From positions 1 through 64,000 of the forward strand of contig JAIWZP010000008.1 in the NCBI GenBank assembly GCA_025201375.1: a stretch of DNA of 64,000 bases. Direction: 5' to 3'. Made by a program: the position numbers and the translations under genes. A model generated the notes under the pieces. That model saw only the letters and a program-made list of their open reading frames with translations, did no database searches and had not been told where the DNA came from. Below are positions 41,253 to 53,314 of this stretch, in pieces. Origin of the DNA: Gongronella butleri (taxonomy: Eukaryota; Mucoromycota; Mucoromycetes; Mucorales; Cunninghamellaceae). Numbering within the stretch: the first letter of the stretch is position 1; every line of letters begins with the position of its first letter.

Positions 41253-42400
41253 CTTGAAGACAGAAAAAAAGAAAGAAAAAGAAAAAAAAATCGTTTAGAT
41301 CCCCGCAATCGACAGATTGCCCTGAAATCCCCACGGCGCCAGCACCCGAACGACCAACGCGCAGAGAGAAATTGATTAGGTGGCTGTCTTGATTTTGCCA
41401 CGAAAAGCTTTTTTTTTTCATCTTTTCGTCGCTTGCCAATGAATTTCAATTATCAAGGACATATGCTCTTTTGAACTGATGATTGTCTCCCTTCAGAGTG
41501 CTCGATGCGAGTGAGAGACAGTCCAATATGCCTGAACCTGGGTCTAAAAAAAATTGTAACAAGCGCTTTTGCTGAGCTTTATGCGCCATTGGCGCATGAG
41601 CGACGCTGTACCCACCTTTTTTTTTTCCAGGAAGAGAGCCGAAGGCGTCGAATGAGCCCAGATTCGCGGCTGTAATCACCGATTCAAGCAATCCTGACAA
41701 TTTTTTTCTTTAAAATGGGCAAACGCGACCACGTTGAATATTTCGAAAAAATGGTCCTCGGATTTCAACGAAACGTGGCCACAATGCACCCCTCTGAATG
41801 AGAGTCAACGTGTTAAAAAATGAGGAGTCGAATTGCTCAATTCTGGGCAATAGGCATAAAGAGCATTTTCTTTGAGCGCGTCATGTCCAATGCATACGCG
41901 GGATGGTACCGATTCGACGCGTTTGCCACATAGTCATGGCCACGGAGCACAGATCCATTTGCTTGAAGATCGCGCAGCGTGAATGTGACGCGCGCCATCA
42001 CGTCTCAAAAATCATTAGTCGCACGGATTTGGCTTATTCTCGGCAACCTGCAGCTCAGTGATCTCGGTGAATCAAATACGCGCCAGACAGTGTTTTGTCG
42101 TGTCTCTTTGTGCACTGTTACGGATCAAAACTTGCAAGCAATTGGAACACTTTGACTCCCCAATATTTCGACCACTTGAGTGTATGCCTGTCAAAAATCG
42201 CGCTTTTCAAAATAAAAAAAAGCTTTTGATTTCACGCAACCCTGGCATCGTAGAGACCTGAACAAGGGATCTCTTTTCTACATTCAGATGCTCGTGCCAT
42301 CGGCACCATTCAATTTTCAAGAAATGCTGATTTTCTTTCTCTGTGCCATTTGAAAACAGATTCCTGTCTTAGTTTCATCCTCTGGCCACCGCTTTTTTTT

Positions 42401-42439
<39 letters not shown>

Positions 42440-42846
42440 TTGTTGTGCAGGAAACACCACAGTCCTCAGATACCGGATCCGAGTGCATCTTCAATGCCTT
42501 TCTCATTTTATTATCGTAAAGCATGCGATTTCTCTCAAAAAAAATGCATGGTTGTGTTATCCAGACTGACCATTTGGGACGCCAGGCAGTTCAATGGCAC
42601 CGACTGGAATCCCATTTCGCTTACTTGCAGGGGGAGCTATTTTGAAATTCTCTTTTATGAGCTGGAATCTTGAATTTTTTGATGCGCAGCAGCGCGCAGG
42701 CTACAGAATGAGCATTTTTTAAGGTCGTGATGAACCGAGAGGCCCATCGGAGAGTGTCGGAACCCGGACCGGCTTTCATTTGAGAGTCAATTGATGATTT
42801 GCCTCCTCCCCTGATTTTTTTTCTTTTTCTTTCGCAGCCATACACC
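41253..42846. other. Intergenic region with homopolymers
   Basis: 1.6 kb between SCS7 start and the carrier start. It includes a T-run of about 35 nt near 42404-42438. A minus-strand stretch (41700-41630) reads LESVITAANLGSFDAFGSLPG but has no ATG, and its extension is low quality. An AG acceptor-like TTTCTTTCGCAG ends 8 nt before the carrier ATG, so a 5' UTR intron is possible. Confidence 0.5.
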
Positions 42847-44167
42847 ATGCTGGACGACAGCTCCCGCAGGAGGATCGAGCAGCTGTTTACGTTACTAGAT
42901 CACGACAAAGATGGACACATTGACACTGCCGATCTGCTTAGTCTGGCATCTTCCAACGAGGTAAAAAGCTGCACCTTGCCAGCTGACCACGCAGCTCACG
43001 CACAACCTCCTTTTTGACAGGTGCTGTCAACGCATTTGCGATTGAAATTGGCAGCATTGCCCGCCAAACGACTATCCTACCCGGAATTCTCGAGTTTGTT
43101 CGATCAGATCGAGCAAATTGAGAATATGCAGCTTGTCACCCAGCCTCTCGGCCAGCCCAATGTCTGGATTCCATTTCATGTCTCAGACACTGCCAAGCAC
43201 CTCATCGCCGGTGGCGTCGCAGGTGCTATTTCTCGGACGGTGAGCAAAAATGAAGAATTTATGGCAAAATCGCGCAAACTTATAATGGCTCTCGACTAGG
43301 TCGTCAATCCAATGGAGCGCATTAAAATCTTGTTTCAGGTACGAAAGGGGGAACAAAGCGGCGAAAAAGAGAATTGAAATTTTTTTTTGGCAGATTCAAG
43401 GGCCAGATTCTGCATACCGTGGCATCATTCCGACACTGAAAAAGATTTGGACGGAAGAGGGCTTTCGAGGTCTCATGGCTGGCAATGGCACCAATGTCAT
43501 CCGCATCATTCCTTACAGTGCGTCACAGTTTGCGTCGTACGAGTACTTTAAAAGTCTGATGAATCACGGCGAGGAGGGCATTGACAATTCTGGACGCTTG
43601 ATTGCTGGCGCACTCGCGGGCATTGTATCTGTGTGCTGCAGCTATCCCTTGGATTTGGTCAAGACGCGTCTGGCCATCCAATCCGCGTCCTTGTCCATGA
43701 ATCGCCCAAGTGCAGTGCCTCAAAAGCTGCCAGGCATTCTTACGACAATGAATCAGATATACAAGCACGAAGGAGGTGTTTTTGGGTTGTACAGAGGCGT
43801 TTTACCGACGACACTCGGTGTTTCTCCGTACGTGGCCATCAGCTTTTGGAGCTATGAGACGTTGAAATCATACGTGGACAATGAAACGCCTGTCAAGCGA
43901 TTGCTCTGCGGTGCACTGGCCGGCTCCATTGCGCAAACCGTCATTTATCCATTTGATGTTCTGAGGCGTCGATTCCAGATCATCGGAATGGGCAATTCGT
44001 CTTACAAGTACTCGGGCACATTGGATGCACTCCAGACAATGGTCCGCCAAGAAGGTGTCCGCTCCTTGTACAGGGGATTGTTACCAAATTATCTGAAGGT
44101 CGGCCCAGCCATTGGCGTTAGCTTTGTGTCTTATGAGACGTGTAAAGATGTGTTGAATAGACTGTAG
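42847..44167 (+). CDS. Calcium-binding mitochondrial carrier (SCaMC / ATP-Mg-Pi type)
   Basis: Four exons: 42847-42960, 43021-43239, 43300-43338, 43394-44167; 381 aa. The N-terminal region has at least one canonical EF-hand loop (DHDKDGHIDTADL), then a linker and three mitochondrial-carrier repeats with Px(D/E)xx(K/R) signatures: PMERIK, PLDLVK and PFDVLR. EF-hands plus carrier repeats is the architecture of SCaMC/Sal1 carriers, which exchange ATP-Mg for phosphate across the inner membrane under cytosolic Ca2+ control. The EF-hand part is shorter (about 90 aa) than in animal SCaMC, so Ca2+ control may be reduced. Exon 3 is 39 nt. A splice-acceptor-like sequence just upstream suggests a non-coding first exon; a coding upstream exon cannot be excluded. 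Confidence 0.85.
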
Positions 44168-44610
44168 ACTACTGTAGCTAGATAATAATCCCCAATTAGA
44201 GTAAATTTTTTTAAATGCTAAAGGCGTGTTACAAAAACCTGCTCAAAGTCACGAGATGACCCGATGATGCCTGCATGCCAGACGCGCGATTGACAGCCAA
44301 AAACCCCTTGAAGGCCCTTGAAAGGGGCGGGAGCGTGATTGGCGTTTGGTTCCTGAGAAAAAAGCTGCGCCCATTTTTTTTTTTTTTTTTTTGTAACGCT
44401 CTGCACGAACGTTGGGGCGGATGGGCTCAAAAGGTAAACATAAACAAGGCGGGGTTCTTTTTTTTTTTTTTTTTTTTTTTTTGTGTACAATCACATGGCT
44501 GCCTCGGTTTCCCCCACAAAAAAAATGCGTGCTGCAAATTTTTTAAATCAAGCAAATGCAATCTGGCGCAGCTTTATTTGTTTCTCTTTTCACGATCCTT
44601 ACGACCTGAC
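44168..44610. other. Short spacer between carrier and lipase genes
   Basis: 443 bp with two long T-runs (about 44374-44391 and 44458-44482) and a TACTGTA motif near 44170. It probably contains the carrier 3' UTR and the lipase promoter. Confidence 0.55.
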
Positions 44611-46301
44611 ATGGGCATCCGACAAAATGGCTTGTTCTTGAGCCTATACCAAAGCTCTAATTACATCAGCTCGCGTGGCTATCAGCTCGTTCGCAAATCA
44701 GTGCCCATCGCGACACAAGTCCTCTTCCAATTGCAAACCGCCATCAAGCCATGGCAGCTCAAGGTCAGCCAGGTGCTTCTTTTGTCCCAGGTCTTGTCGA
44801 CGATCTTCCAGGTCTCTTTTTTTATCAGTTTTGTTTTGTTGCTTCTCTTTGAATCTGTTGCCAAGCGCCTCGTCACCTTGTACATTGGCAGACACGCTAC
44901 CGGGCGCCCCATTTCCGTTGTTAATGCGATGGACCCACGATTTGATTTCTTTGATCACAATCTGCAGGATCTAGTGCATGAATACTCTGCTGGCAAGCGC
45001 TCTGAATCCAACAATGGCTCTATTCTGTCCAAGATGACCCACAAACCAACTTATTCCCAATCCCTCGCCTATACCTTGGCCGTGGCTAGCAAGCTTTCTT
45101 ACGAAAATCTGGAGATCATCAAGTATGAGCTGCTACGCGCGGGATTCGACACTGAGAACACCTTTCGACCTTTTGCATACAAGAACATCTGCGCATTTGT
45201 GATCGAAAAGGACGACATGATCCTGCTCGTGTTCCGAGGGTAAGAGACCAAGGAAAAAGAAAAGGAGAGTGGAGGCTAGCGACAATCTCATCTCAATTTT
45301 TTTTTCTGCGCTTAGCTCCAACCCATTGAATGTGCAAAATTATTTGACCAACGTCGACATTAGGATGACAGACGTGCATGCGTCATGGGGTTATTTGGGA
45401 AAGGTACACAAGGGCTATTGGGAGGCTCTGGGGGAGCCCAAAAAGGAAACCAGGAACCCATCAAAAGACGCAGCTTTCGCTTGGTACGACGAGCTGGCGA
45501 GCCATCTGAGAACCCAATGGATGGACCCAGTGGACTATCGATTTCTGGCCGATGCCGATCGTACACAACAACGCGAAATGAGCATGTACGAACAGGCAGA
45601 ATCCTACATTTTGAATCTTGCAACTAAATCACCAAGCAAACGACTTTATGTCACTGGTCACTCATTGGGCGCGAGCCTAGCAACAAGTAAACAGCAAGGC
45701 GCACCTGCTATGGACCAGGAAAGACTGACATGCCTTATTATAGTGTTTGTCGCGAAACTTGTTCAAAACCAAAGCCCGCTTTTGCATCACCTTGGGGGCG
45801 TATACACCTTTGGCCAACCCAAGCTTGGGGATGAAACGTTCTCAAAGTCAGTCTTTGACCGCAAGCTATCAAGCAAAATCTTCCATCACGTGTACAATAA
45901 TGGTAAAACATGACGAAAATGAAGGAAAATAACAAAAAAGAGACATTGCCGACTTACCAGTGTACGATACAGATTTGTTCACAAGGCTGCCATCTTATAC
46001 AAAATATACAACCCCGCCGGGCACCTTTGTTTTCATTGACAGCAGCTATGTGATCAACATTTTCCCTCCTGACCCTTTCACGAACACTCCTGTACCTGTG
46101 CCACCAATTTCGCATCTCCATCTTTCGGGCTTGCTCGATTCCAATGTGTTAAAGCGTTTGTCAAGTGAAAATTGGATACGCGTGCTGTATCGCGTTGCGG
46201 CGCCCTATTTCATCAATGATCACTTTGCCGCCGAATATCCGCTCTGTTTGCAAAAGGGGCACCTACCGGTATCAGTGGAATCTGGAGCCAATAAGGCATA
46301 A
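44611..46301 (+). CDS. Class 3 (alpha/beta hydrolase) lipase
   Basis: Four exons: 44611-45239, 45316-45686, 45744-45902, 45973-46301; 495 aa. The N-terminal part has a hydrophobic segment (QVSFFISFVLLLLFESV, about residues 69-85), so the enzyme may be membrane-anchored. The lipase_3 core has the oxyanion region MILLVFRGSNPLN, the nucleophile elbow VTGHSLGASLAT (catalytic Ser), GVYTFGQPKLGD, the acid-containing YNNDLFTRLP (Asp) and HLHLSGL as a candidate for the catalytic His. Family enzymes hydrolyse acylglycerols or related lipids. The last acceptor could also be 12 nt earlier (AG ending 45960), adding four residues; the chosen site gives the better family match. The substrate cannot be told from sequence. 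Confidence 0.88.
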
Positions 46302-47342
46302 TCGCTTAAACAATATTTTGCGAATAAATCACAAAAATCGATTCACGAACGTTGGCATGCAGAATAATTTTCTCAAATGAGCTCACGAAACGCGGCGCCA
46401 ATGCCTGAATCCTCTTTTACCACATGATGATGCCGCCCAGACTGCATTGTCACTGACAAGGGCACAATTAACCGCTGCAAAAACAAAGTTGCAATCCTTG
46501 AATAACTTTTGGATCCGACTCAATCAATGTTAATTTTGGCTTTACGCGAGCTCTTCGCCAATCAACTCTTTCAAAGGGTAGGGACGTTGCATAGAGTACG
46601 TCAGCTTGCATAATTTTTATCTTATCTTACAGTCCTATATTGCAATGCCTGGAAAAACGAGACAAGCAAGGTAAGGATTTTGTTTTCTATGTATTTGAAT
46701 TATGTGCACCTTTTTTTTTTTTTTTTTTTTTTTTTTTTGTTAGGCATTCATTGCAACCGCCAATGTTTGTGATAGAGATGATCATATATGGTTCATCAAG
46801 AGCCCGCTACAAATTTTGCTACGCCCTGAAAATTGACAATTGCGTGAAAACAACATTTGGGTGAAAAAAATCTTTTGCATCTGACCGACGTTCATGGAGA
46901 TTGAGAGTTGATACAGTGCACACGAATCAAAGCCAAGTGCATCATCATCGATGGAAGCCGTCGTTGCGTCCAAAACTCAACAAGCATAGAATTAATCACA
47001 AAAATGTCTGAAACGCACAACAGCGCACAACGGACAAGCCGAATTTCTGAAGTACCGCTTTTCGTTTTTTGTTGGCACATCAAGACACCATCCACTTTTG
47101 TCATTCTGTGGCGGGACGCACTTGGTTGCGCAAATCTACCGATGTTTCGAACAATTTCGAACTACAACGACGAGAGAGTGTCGGAAAACTTGTTCAAGAC
47201 TAAAATTCACACATTTACAAGTCTACGTGGTGTGCGCACACAAAGAGCATTGATTGGGTACAGAGAACAGACTATTTTCAAGGAGTATTTATATGGCATC
47301 TGCGACATGTCATGCGATTTGAGTGCAAGACACAGCCCTTTA
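46302..47342. other. Intergenic region between two convergent hydrolase genes
   Basis: 1.0 kb with a T-run of about 28 nt (46711-46738). The 289-codon plus-strand frame at 46908-47777 runs over the 3' exon of the minus-strand hydrolase; its upstream part shows no features, so I regard it as spurious. Confidence 0.6.
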
Positions 47343-48620
47343 TTATTGGAGCTTGATTTTCATGCACCAATCTGCCATTCTGTCGACGTGCTTGCCCCAA
47401 ATCTTCTTGGACGATGCAAGGAACGGGGTCACATTAAAGACGTGAACTTCATTTTGCTCGTTAAGTACTTCTACAGGCACATTGCTCTTGGTGAGCTTGT
47501 GTGCAAACTGCTGAATATGATCAGAGAAGCGTTCCTTCAAGCCATACGTGACCAGCATCGGCGGGAAATCCTTGCAATCAATGTACCTGTCAAATTTTTT
47601 TTTGTAATTAGATCTTTTTTCTATCGTTTTTCGTTTTTCCTTACAATGGGAATCTTTCATGAAGGAACGGCGTGGCATCTTCGTGGGAGGTATAGCTTTT
47701 CAACTGCGGAAAGAGCTCTGTGTAGTCTTGGCCAGTCAGCTTGTCAGGGATGCAATCGTAAGCACCATAATTCGTAAAACTATAGGTGTCCATTTCGTGC
47801 GTGACGAGAGGTGACACAGCAATAGCTCCCAGTGGCATCGGGAGGCCAATAGTCTTGATGTTGTTTAGAAGCATGGCTGTAAGATAACCGCCGGCGCTAT
47901 CACCACCTGCGAAAAAAAAAGTGCAAAAGAGACGGTGTCAACACTTTGTTTTTGTTATAATTCGTGAATTTACCAATGATTAACTTGGATGGATCAACAT
48001 CCAGCGAGAGCAAATATTGATAAACGTCGGAACAAGCTTGCAGCATCTGATCAATACTCCATTCAGGTGCAAATTTGTACTCCATAGAGCAGATCCTCGC
48101 CTGAACGTGATACTTTTCTTCCCAGCGCTTAAGTAATCGGATGAACGTGTCCGTATACATCGTGGATGCGCCCATTCGGAAGCCACCGCCATGGATGTAC
48201 AGCAAAACGAGATCAGCATTGGAAGTCGTCTTTTGAATGTAGGATTGAGGATCATCTTGCTTGTAAATGTCACGGATGTACCAATGGCCAAAGACGGTGG
48301 CCTTGGGTGCCTGAATCGGCTCAATCCAGTTCCATTGAGAGCCATGTGGAGCAGTCGACGACTTCATCATAATCTGGCCGCGGCGGCCAATCTGTTCAAG
48401 GATGTACCGAACAATGCCGACGCGCGTTGCATGAGGAAGAGACATCAAAAGTCCTTTAACGCCACTGAACAGGGCATCAGCAACTAATAAAGGCGGATAA
48501 ATTGAATCATGAAATGAATAAAAAAGTGTTACCAATGTTTCGTGCAGGACGGTAAGCCCAAAAAGCTGCTGTAAAAGCAATGATCCAAGTACCCTTTCCC
48601 GGCGCGAAAGAAGGATTCAT
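47343..48620 (-). CDS. HSL-type alpha/beta hydrolase (esterase/lipase)
   Basis: Four exons on the minus strand: 48620-48533, 48483-47974, 47906-47645, 47586-47343; 367 aa. It has the oxyanion motif YIHGGGFRMG and the nucleophile elbow GGDSAGGYL, the pair that defines the hormone-sensitive-lipase branch. The catalytic Asp is probably in YGLKERFSDH and the His in NEVHVF near the C-terminus. The N-terminal exon is hydrophobic (WIIAFTAAFWAY), consistent with a membrane anchor. Family members deacylate sterol esters, acylglycerols or small esters; the substrate is unknown. A short first exon (88 nt) is followed by a 49-nt intron, among the shortest in the window. Confidence 0.9.
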
Positions 48621-48631
48621 TTTAATGAGAA

Positions 48632-48679
<48 letters not shown>

Positions 48680-49290
48680 GAGGGGAAGCGGAAAGAAATA
48701 TAAGCTAAAAAAAATTTGTGGGGCGTGTGTCATCAAATTTGCCTCTGAATTGGGCATGTGATCGTAAAATTAGGGTCTGTGCATTGAGTGGCCCAATTCA
48801 AATGCAAATTAAAGCCGGCCTGTATGGATGAGAAACCAGGAGCGTGATTTTCTTCTTTTACGCGCGACAGTGATCCCATTGAATTTTTCACTGGTTGCAC
48901 AGAGACCTTTTTCGTCTCATTTTCCTAATAAAAATCGATTCCTCTATATTATAGCGGTTCCTCGGATAGAAGTTTCGCCTCTGCAGAGCGGAATTTTCAA
49001 TGAAAACCTTTGGTGTCCAAAGGGATGATGTAACAGTAATGCATTTGACATGTTTTCTGAAAATTTGTTATCGGTTGTATGTCTAGATCGGTCCTCCTTC
49101 AACAGATGCTTTCGACATGTTAAAAGCGCCGTTTGTCGTCCTATCGGTTGCCGAGAGGTTTAAAATTTATGAAATGTTTGAACAGTTTTCACAAGAAGTC
49201 TCAATACGTGTGTTTTATTTTTATCCCTGAAAACGTGCTACAGTACCTGCCATTTTTATGGCAAACAGCGGGTTCGAACATTGGTGGCGT
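48621..49290. other. Intergenic region with long A-run and a dispersed repeat
   Basis: 670 bp. An A-run of about 40 nt (48631-48670) followed by a G-rich patch lies just upstream of the hydrolase start. About 49106-49205 is a repeat shared with 35.0 kb. A TACAGTA motif lies near 49240. Confidence 0.6.
49106..49205 (+). repeat. Dispersed repeat shared with 35.0 kb
   Basis: Diverged direct copy of about 34985-35095. Shared blocks include GTTAAAAGCGCCG and GTTGCCGAGA. Confidence 0.72.
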
Positions 49291-50454
49291 CTACCATCGG
49301 CCATGGTTGGCCCACTCGGCTACATACGAGAATGCTTGGAATTCCTGTTGCTCCACACGCTGAAGATTCGAGTCAATTGGGGTAAGAGCAACGCGTTCGC
49401 GCGTAAATTCTTCATCAAAGTTGGATGTATCCAAGCGATCGGTGATGGTTGGATAAAAGGGAGGCGGCACGCGCTTTGCAAGCATATCCTCCCAATTGAC
49501 ACCACGGAAGAAGGGATGCTGCTTGATATCGGCTGCGTCGGCGGGGCCCGCACCAAGGCGACGCTCGGGCTCGCGCGTCAGCAAACGCTGACAGATGCCA
49601 ACCGAGTCGCGTGACATGTTGATAGGATATAAGATCTCGTCCTCAAGGATGGCATCAAATATTTCATCCTCGTCTTCACCACGGAAAGGTGATTGGCCAA
49701 GGAGCATTTCATAAATCAGCACACCATACGCCCACCAATCGACAGCACGGCCGTACTTTTGTTCCAAAAGAATCTCTGGTGCCATGAATTCAGGTGTGCC
49801 ACAGAATGTGCCCGTGACTTGGCCATAGCCCATGTTTTCTTTGCAAAGACCATAATCAGCAATCTTGATGTGACCATCCAAACTTAACATAATGTTGTCC
49901 AGCTTGAGATCACGGTAGATGATGCCCTGACTGTGGAAATATTCCAATGCGAGCAAAACTTCACACGCGTAAAACCTTCAAAAAAGAAATAAAAATAAGC
50001 GTCGTGATCAAAACACCATTTGGTTTCAAAACTTACTTGGCGCGGCGTTCAGAGAATGGTTCACGCTGAATGTGCCACATCAAATCGCCACCACTAACGT
50101 ATTCCATGACAAAATAAACACGAGATTCTGTTTGGAAACATGAATGAAGACCAATTAAGAAAGGATGACGCTCCCGATTGGCAACTTGGAACACGCGCTT
50201 CTCGGATCGCACACTAGTTCATATGGTCAGTTTGAATGTGTGCAAAAAAAAAAAGGCAATTACCTCTCAATTTCGTCATTGTCGATGATGAAGCGCTTCT
50301 TCAGCACCTTGACAGCATACAAATTGGTCTTGTCGGCCTTGTCTTCGGCCAGCATGACTTTGCCGAAATTGCCTTTACCAAGGACAGCCAGGAAATTGAA
50401 GCTTTCCAGTCCAACCTTGCGTTGACCTTGAGCGCCCTGTTGTTGTTGCTGCTG

Positions 50455-50490
<36 letters not shown>

Positions 50491-53314
50491 TTGTTGTTGC
50501 TGCTGCTGCTGCTGCACCATTGGAGGTTGGTTGTACGGCGACTGCTGCGGCGGCTTTTGTTGCTGAGGGCCAGGATGTTGAGGTTGGTACGGCAATGGAT
50601 GAGCAGCAGGAGGGGGGAGAGGCTTGGGGCCATCATGAGGCGCAGGCATTCCACTTTGGTATGGTGCAGGATAGCCACCAGCAGATGGATGGCCAGGAGG
50701 GTACATTTGAGGACGCATCATGTTTGGCTGCGGATAGTGAGGTTGATGAGGCGGCTGCTGGTGCGGAGGGTAAGGAGGATAACCAGGTCCAGGCGCCATA
50801 TGTCCAGGAGGAGCTGGGGCCGGCCAATTGGGTCTGGGCGCGGTGTGTGGCATGGGGAAGCCTGTCTGCTGTTGTTGTTGTTGAACCGGCGGCATCTGTT
50901 GGTGCTGTTGCTGTTGTTGGTGAGCATGCATCGGGACACTCGGAGGAGGCCCCGGACGTTGAGGGGAAGGTTGCATTGGCGCCGTGCTGGGTTGCACTGG
51001 TGTCATTGGTTGATGCAAAGCTGGCGGGGTCTTTGGCGGTGGTGTAGCTGGCTGCGGCTTCAATTGCATCTGAGACATTTGCGAGGATAAATCAGTTGCT
51101 GACAGCTCAGATGACACCTTGGACGGCTTGCTAGTAGTCGTTCGCTTGGCAGCCTTGATTTCAGCCAACATTTGATTTGCCACTTTCATGGAAAGACCAC
51201 AGAAATCAGGGACAAGATGCGTGCAGCGAGCATGACACGTAATACCACATTCTACACGAAATTGTGTGAGTCAAAATAAAAAAATTGCCTTTGTTTTATC
51301 TTACCAGAACACTTTCTAGCGTTGCTGGATCCCAATGGTAACATGTAGCCACAGTGACAGCACCAATTACCACCAATGTTGGTAATGGGCTCGAAGCGAT
51401 GCGGAATACGATGATTGAGCTTGTCTTCGTCGGCATCCTAAAAAAAACGAACCATTGTCAGAGGTTGTGACACGTTTTTGAAAAAAAACACGTATCGAGC
51501 TTGCGCTTATTGATTTTTACCGTATCTGTGGCCGCCTTGGAAATACACTTGGTCACCACTTTGCCATAGCAGTCTTGGTGGCAAGTATACTCACAATCTT
51601 CACATTGATAGCCACTTTTCACCAAGAAATCACCACACAAGGCACACTTCATGATGTTGTAGAATTTCTTTTCCACGAATTGATGGCCATTGATTTCGTG
51701 CACCTCTTCCTTGCGCTGACGGAAGGCGCCAGCACGGCCAAGTCGATCCAATGGACGGCCCGTCGTTGCTTCACGAACTAATTGTATAAAAAAGAGTGTT
51801 AAAACACGATTCACCGGCGATGTATGAAGAAATCTGTGTTTTACCAAAGTTCAGACGTAAGGCAATCTTGCCCGAAGGCTCAATGTCAAACCAAGCTTCG
51901 ATGCCATTATCAGTTGAGCGCGTGGCTGGCTGTTCCGACGCGGGTGCGGGTGCGATGGGCTCTTGGGAAGCCAGCGTAACAGCAGAGTCATCATCACCCC
52001 GTTGCTGAGCCACTTCGGCAGACACCCATCCAGGACCACTCTCTTGCTGAACTTTGCGTCGACGAAGACCTTCAGCAATATCGGTAATCTTGAGCCAAAA
52101 GACACCAATGGGCAGGCTGACGCGCTCCTTGGGATCCATGGATTGGTCGTAAATGGCGACTTCCACCTCGGATGCCTTGTTGACGTTGATCTCGCATTGC
52201 TCGAACCAGCGATCAGAGCGTGACGGACGAGTGCTGAAGACGACATTGTTGTCAATCTTGATAATCACCACGGTGCTTGGTGTTCTGATCATGCGTGTAG
52301 GAGCATGTGCCAAATCCCTGGCTTCCACGATTTCCATTAAGAGTTTGCCAGTAATTGGGCGTCGCAAACCAGGAGGTAAGCGCGCAGGAGTCTCCATTTC
52401 TATGCACCAAAATCTTGTCAATAAAAACAGAGAGAAAAAAAGAAAGAAGAAAAAATGACAAAGTGACTCACCGTCGTCGTCGTCGTCGCCTTCATCAATA
52501 TACAAACTCTTGTACTTGCGCAGCGCCTTCTTTAGCAAGTTAAGTTTCTCATTGGATTCATGCAATTGACCCTGAATCTCGCTACGACGCTTTCGATCAC
52601 CAGAAGGATCGCGCTCAAACAAGTCGGCCATATGACGAATGGCTGTTTGCATTTGTTTTTCAACATCCAGCTTGTACTCCAATTCATGCAACTTGAGTGA
52701 CACTTTGGGCTTATTGTATGGCGTGGCATTCGTCAACAAATCTTTGAAATAAAAAATGTCAGCTTCTTTGTCTCTGTTTTTTCATATTTTACCAAGATTT
52801 GTGTATCGTTTGCGTGGCGCGTTGGTATTCTTGCGAGCAACGGCCGAGCCCACTTGAGGAGTGACAATGGTGGCAGACGTGGCCATGCTGCTTGATCTAG
52901 GCGGCAATTGCTTATCAGGAGAACCAGGGGTATCAGATTTAACTGAATCATCCATGGTATCCGCGCTTTGTCGATGAGCTGCGCGCGTCTGCAATCGATG
53001 CAATTCCTCTGTAAAATAGTCGATATACTTTTGGCATTCTCGGATTTCCGTTTCGCATTGAGAAATGGCATTGCGATCAGTCAAAAGAGGGCGAATCTGG
53101 ATGGCCTTGTCACGCATTTTCTTGTTGTGCTCGACACGAGCCGTTAGCTCTTGTATTTTCGGGTCTTGATCCTGTTGCACAAAAAAAAAAAATCGATAGT
53201 CAGGCATCCAATAATAGATTGTTCTCTGTGTGTCACCAGCCAAGCCAACTTGCACACACACACACACACACACTGCTCGCTTTTCTTGGAGTGCTTGATG
53301 ACTGTGCTTACCAT
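49291..53314 (-). CDS. PKC1: Protein kinase C, Pkc1-type (HR1-C2-C1-C1-kinase)
   Basis: Nine exons on the minus strand: 53314-53312, 53171-52793, 52741-52472, 52399-51845, 51777-51521, 51437-51305, 51251-50264, 50213-50037, 49975-49291; 1,148 aa, like yeast Pkc1. The start is ATG immediately followed by a GT donor, so exon 1 codes only Met. Domains in order: two coiled HR1 (Rho-binding) repeats (about 1-220), a C2-like domain (about 225-400), two C1 domains ([38 protein letters not shown]), a Pro/Gln-rich linker (about 570-810), then the kinase: [43 protein letters not shown], and a C-terminal AGC tail ending FSYVAEW. Pkc1 acts downstream of Rho1 in cell-wall integrity signalling. The 50037 boundary was set by phase, one nt uncertain. 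Confidence 0.94.
53257..53273. repeat. (CA)n microsatellite in PKC1 intron 1
   Basis: About 9 CA units inside the 140-nt intron that follows the ATG-only exon of PKC1. Confidence 0.9.

Noticed and set aside
45961..45972. Earlier acceptor for lipase exon 4 (adds VYDT)
   Set aside because: The later AG gives YNNDLFTRLP, which fits the family's Asp-Pro motif better; the earlier site remains possible.
46908..47777. 289-codon plus-strand ORF
   Set aside because: Its 3' half is antisense to the well-supported HSL-type hydrolase exons and its 5' half lacks any motif.
50236..51090. 284-codon plus-strand ORF rich in Leu and Arg
   Set aside because: Shadow of the Gln/Pro-rich linker of PKC1 on the opposite strand.
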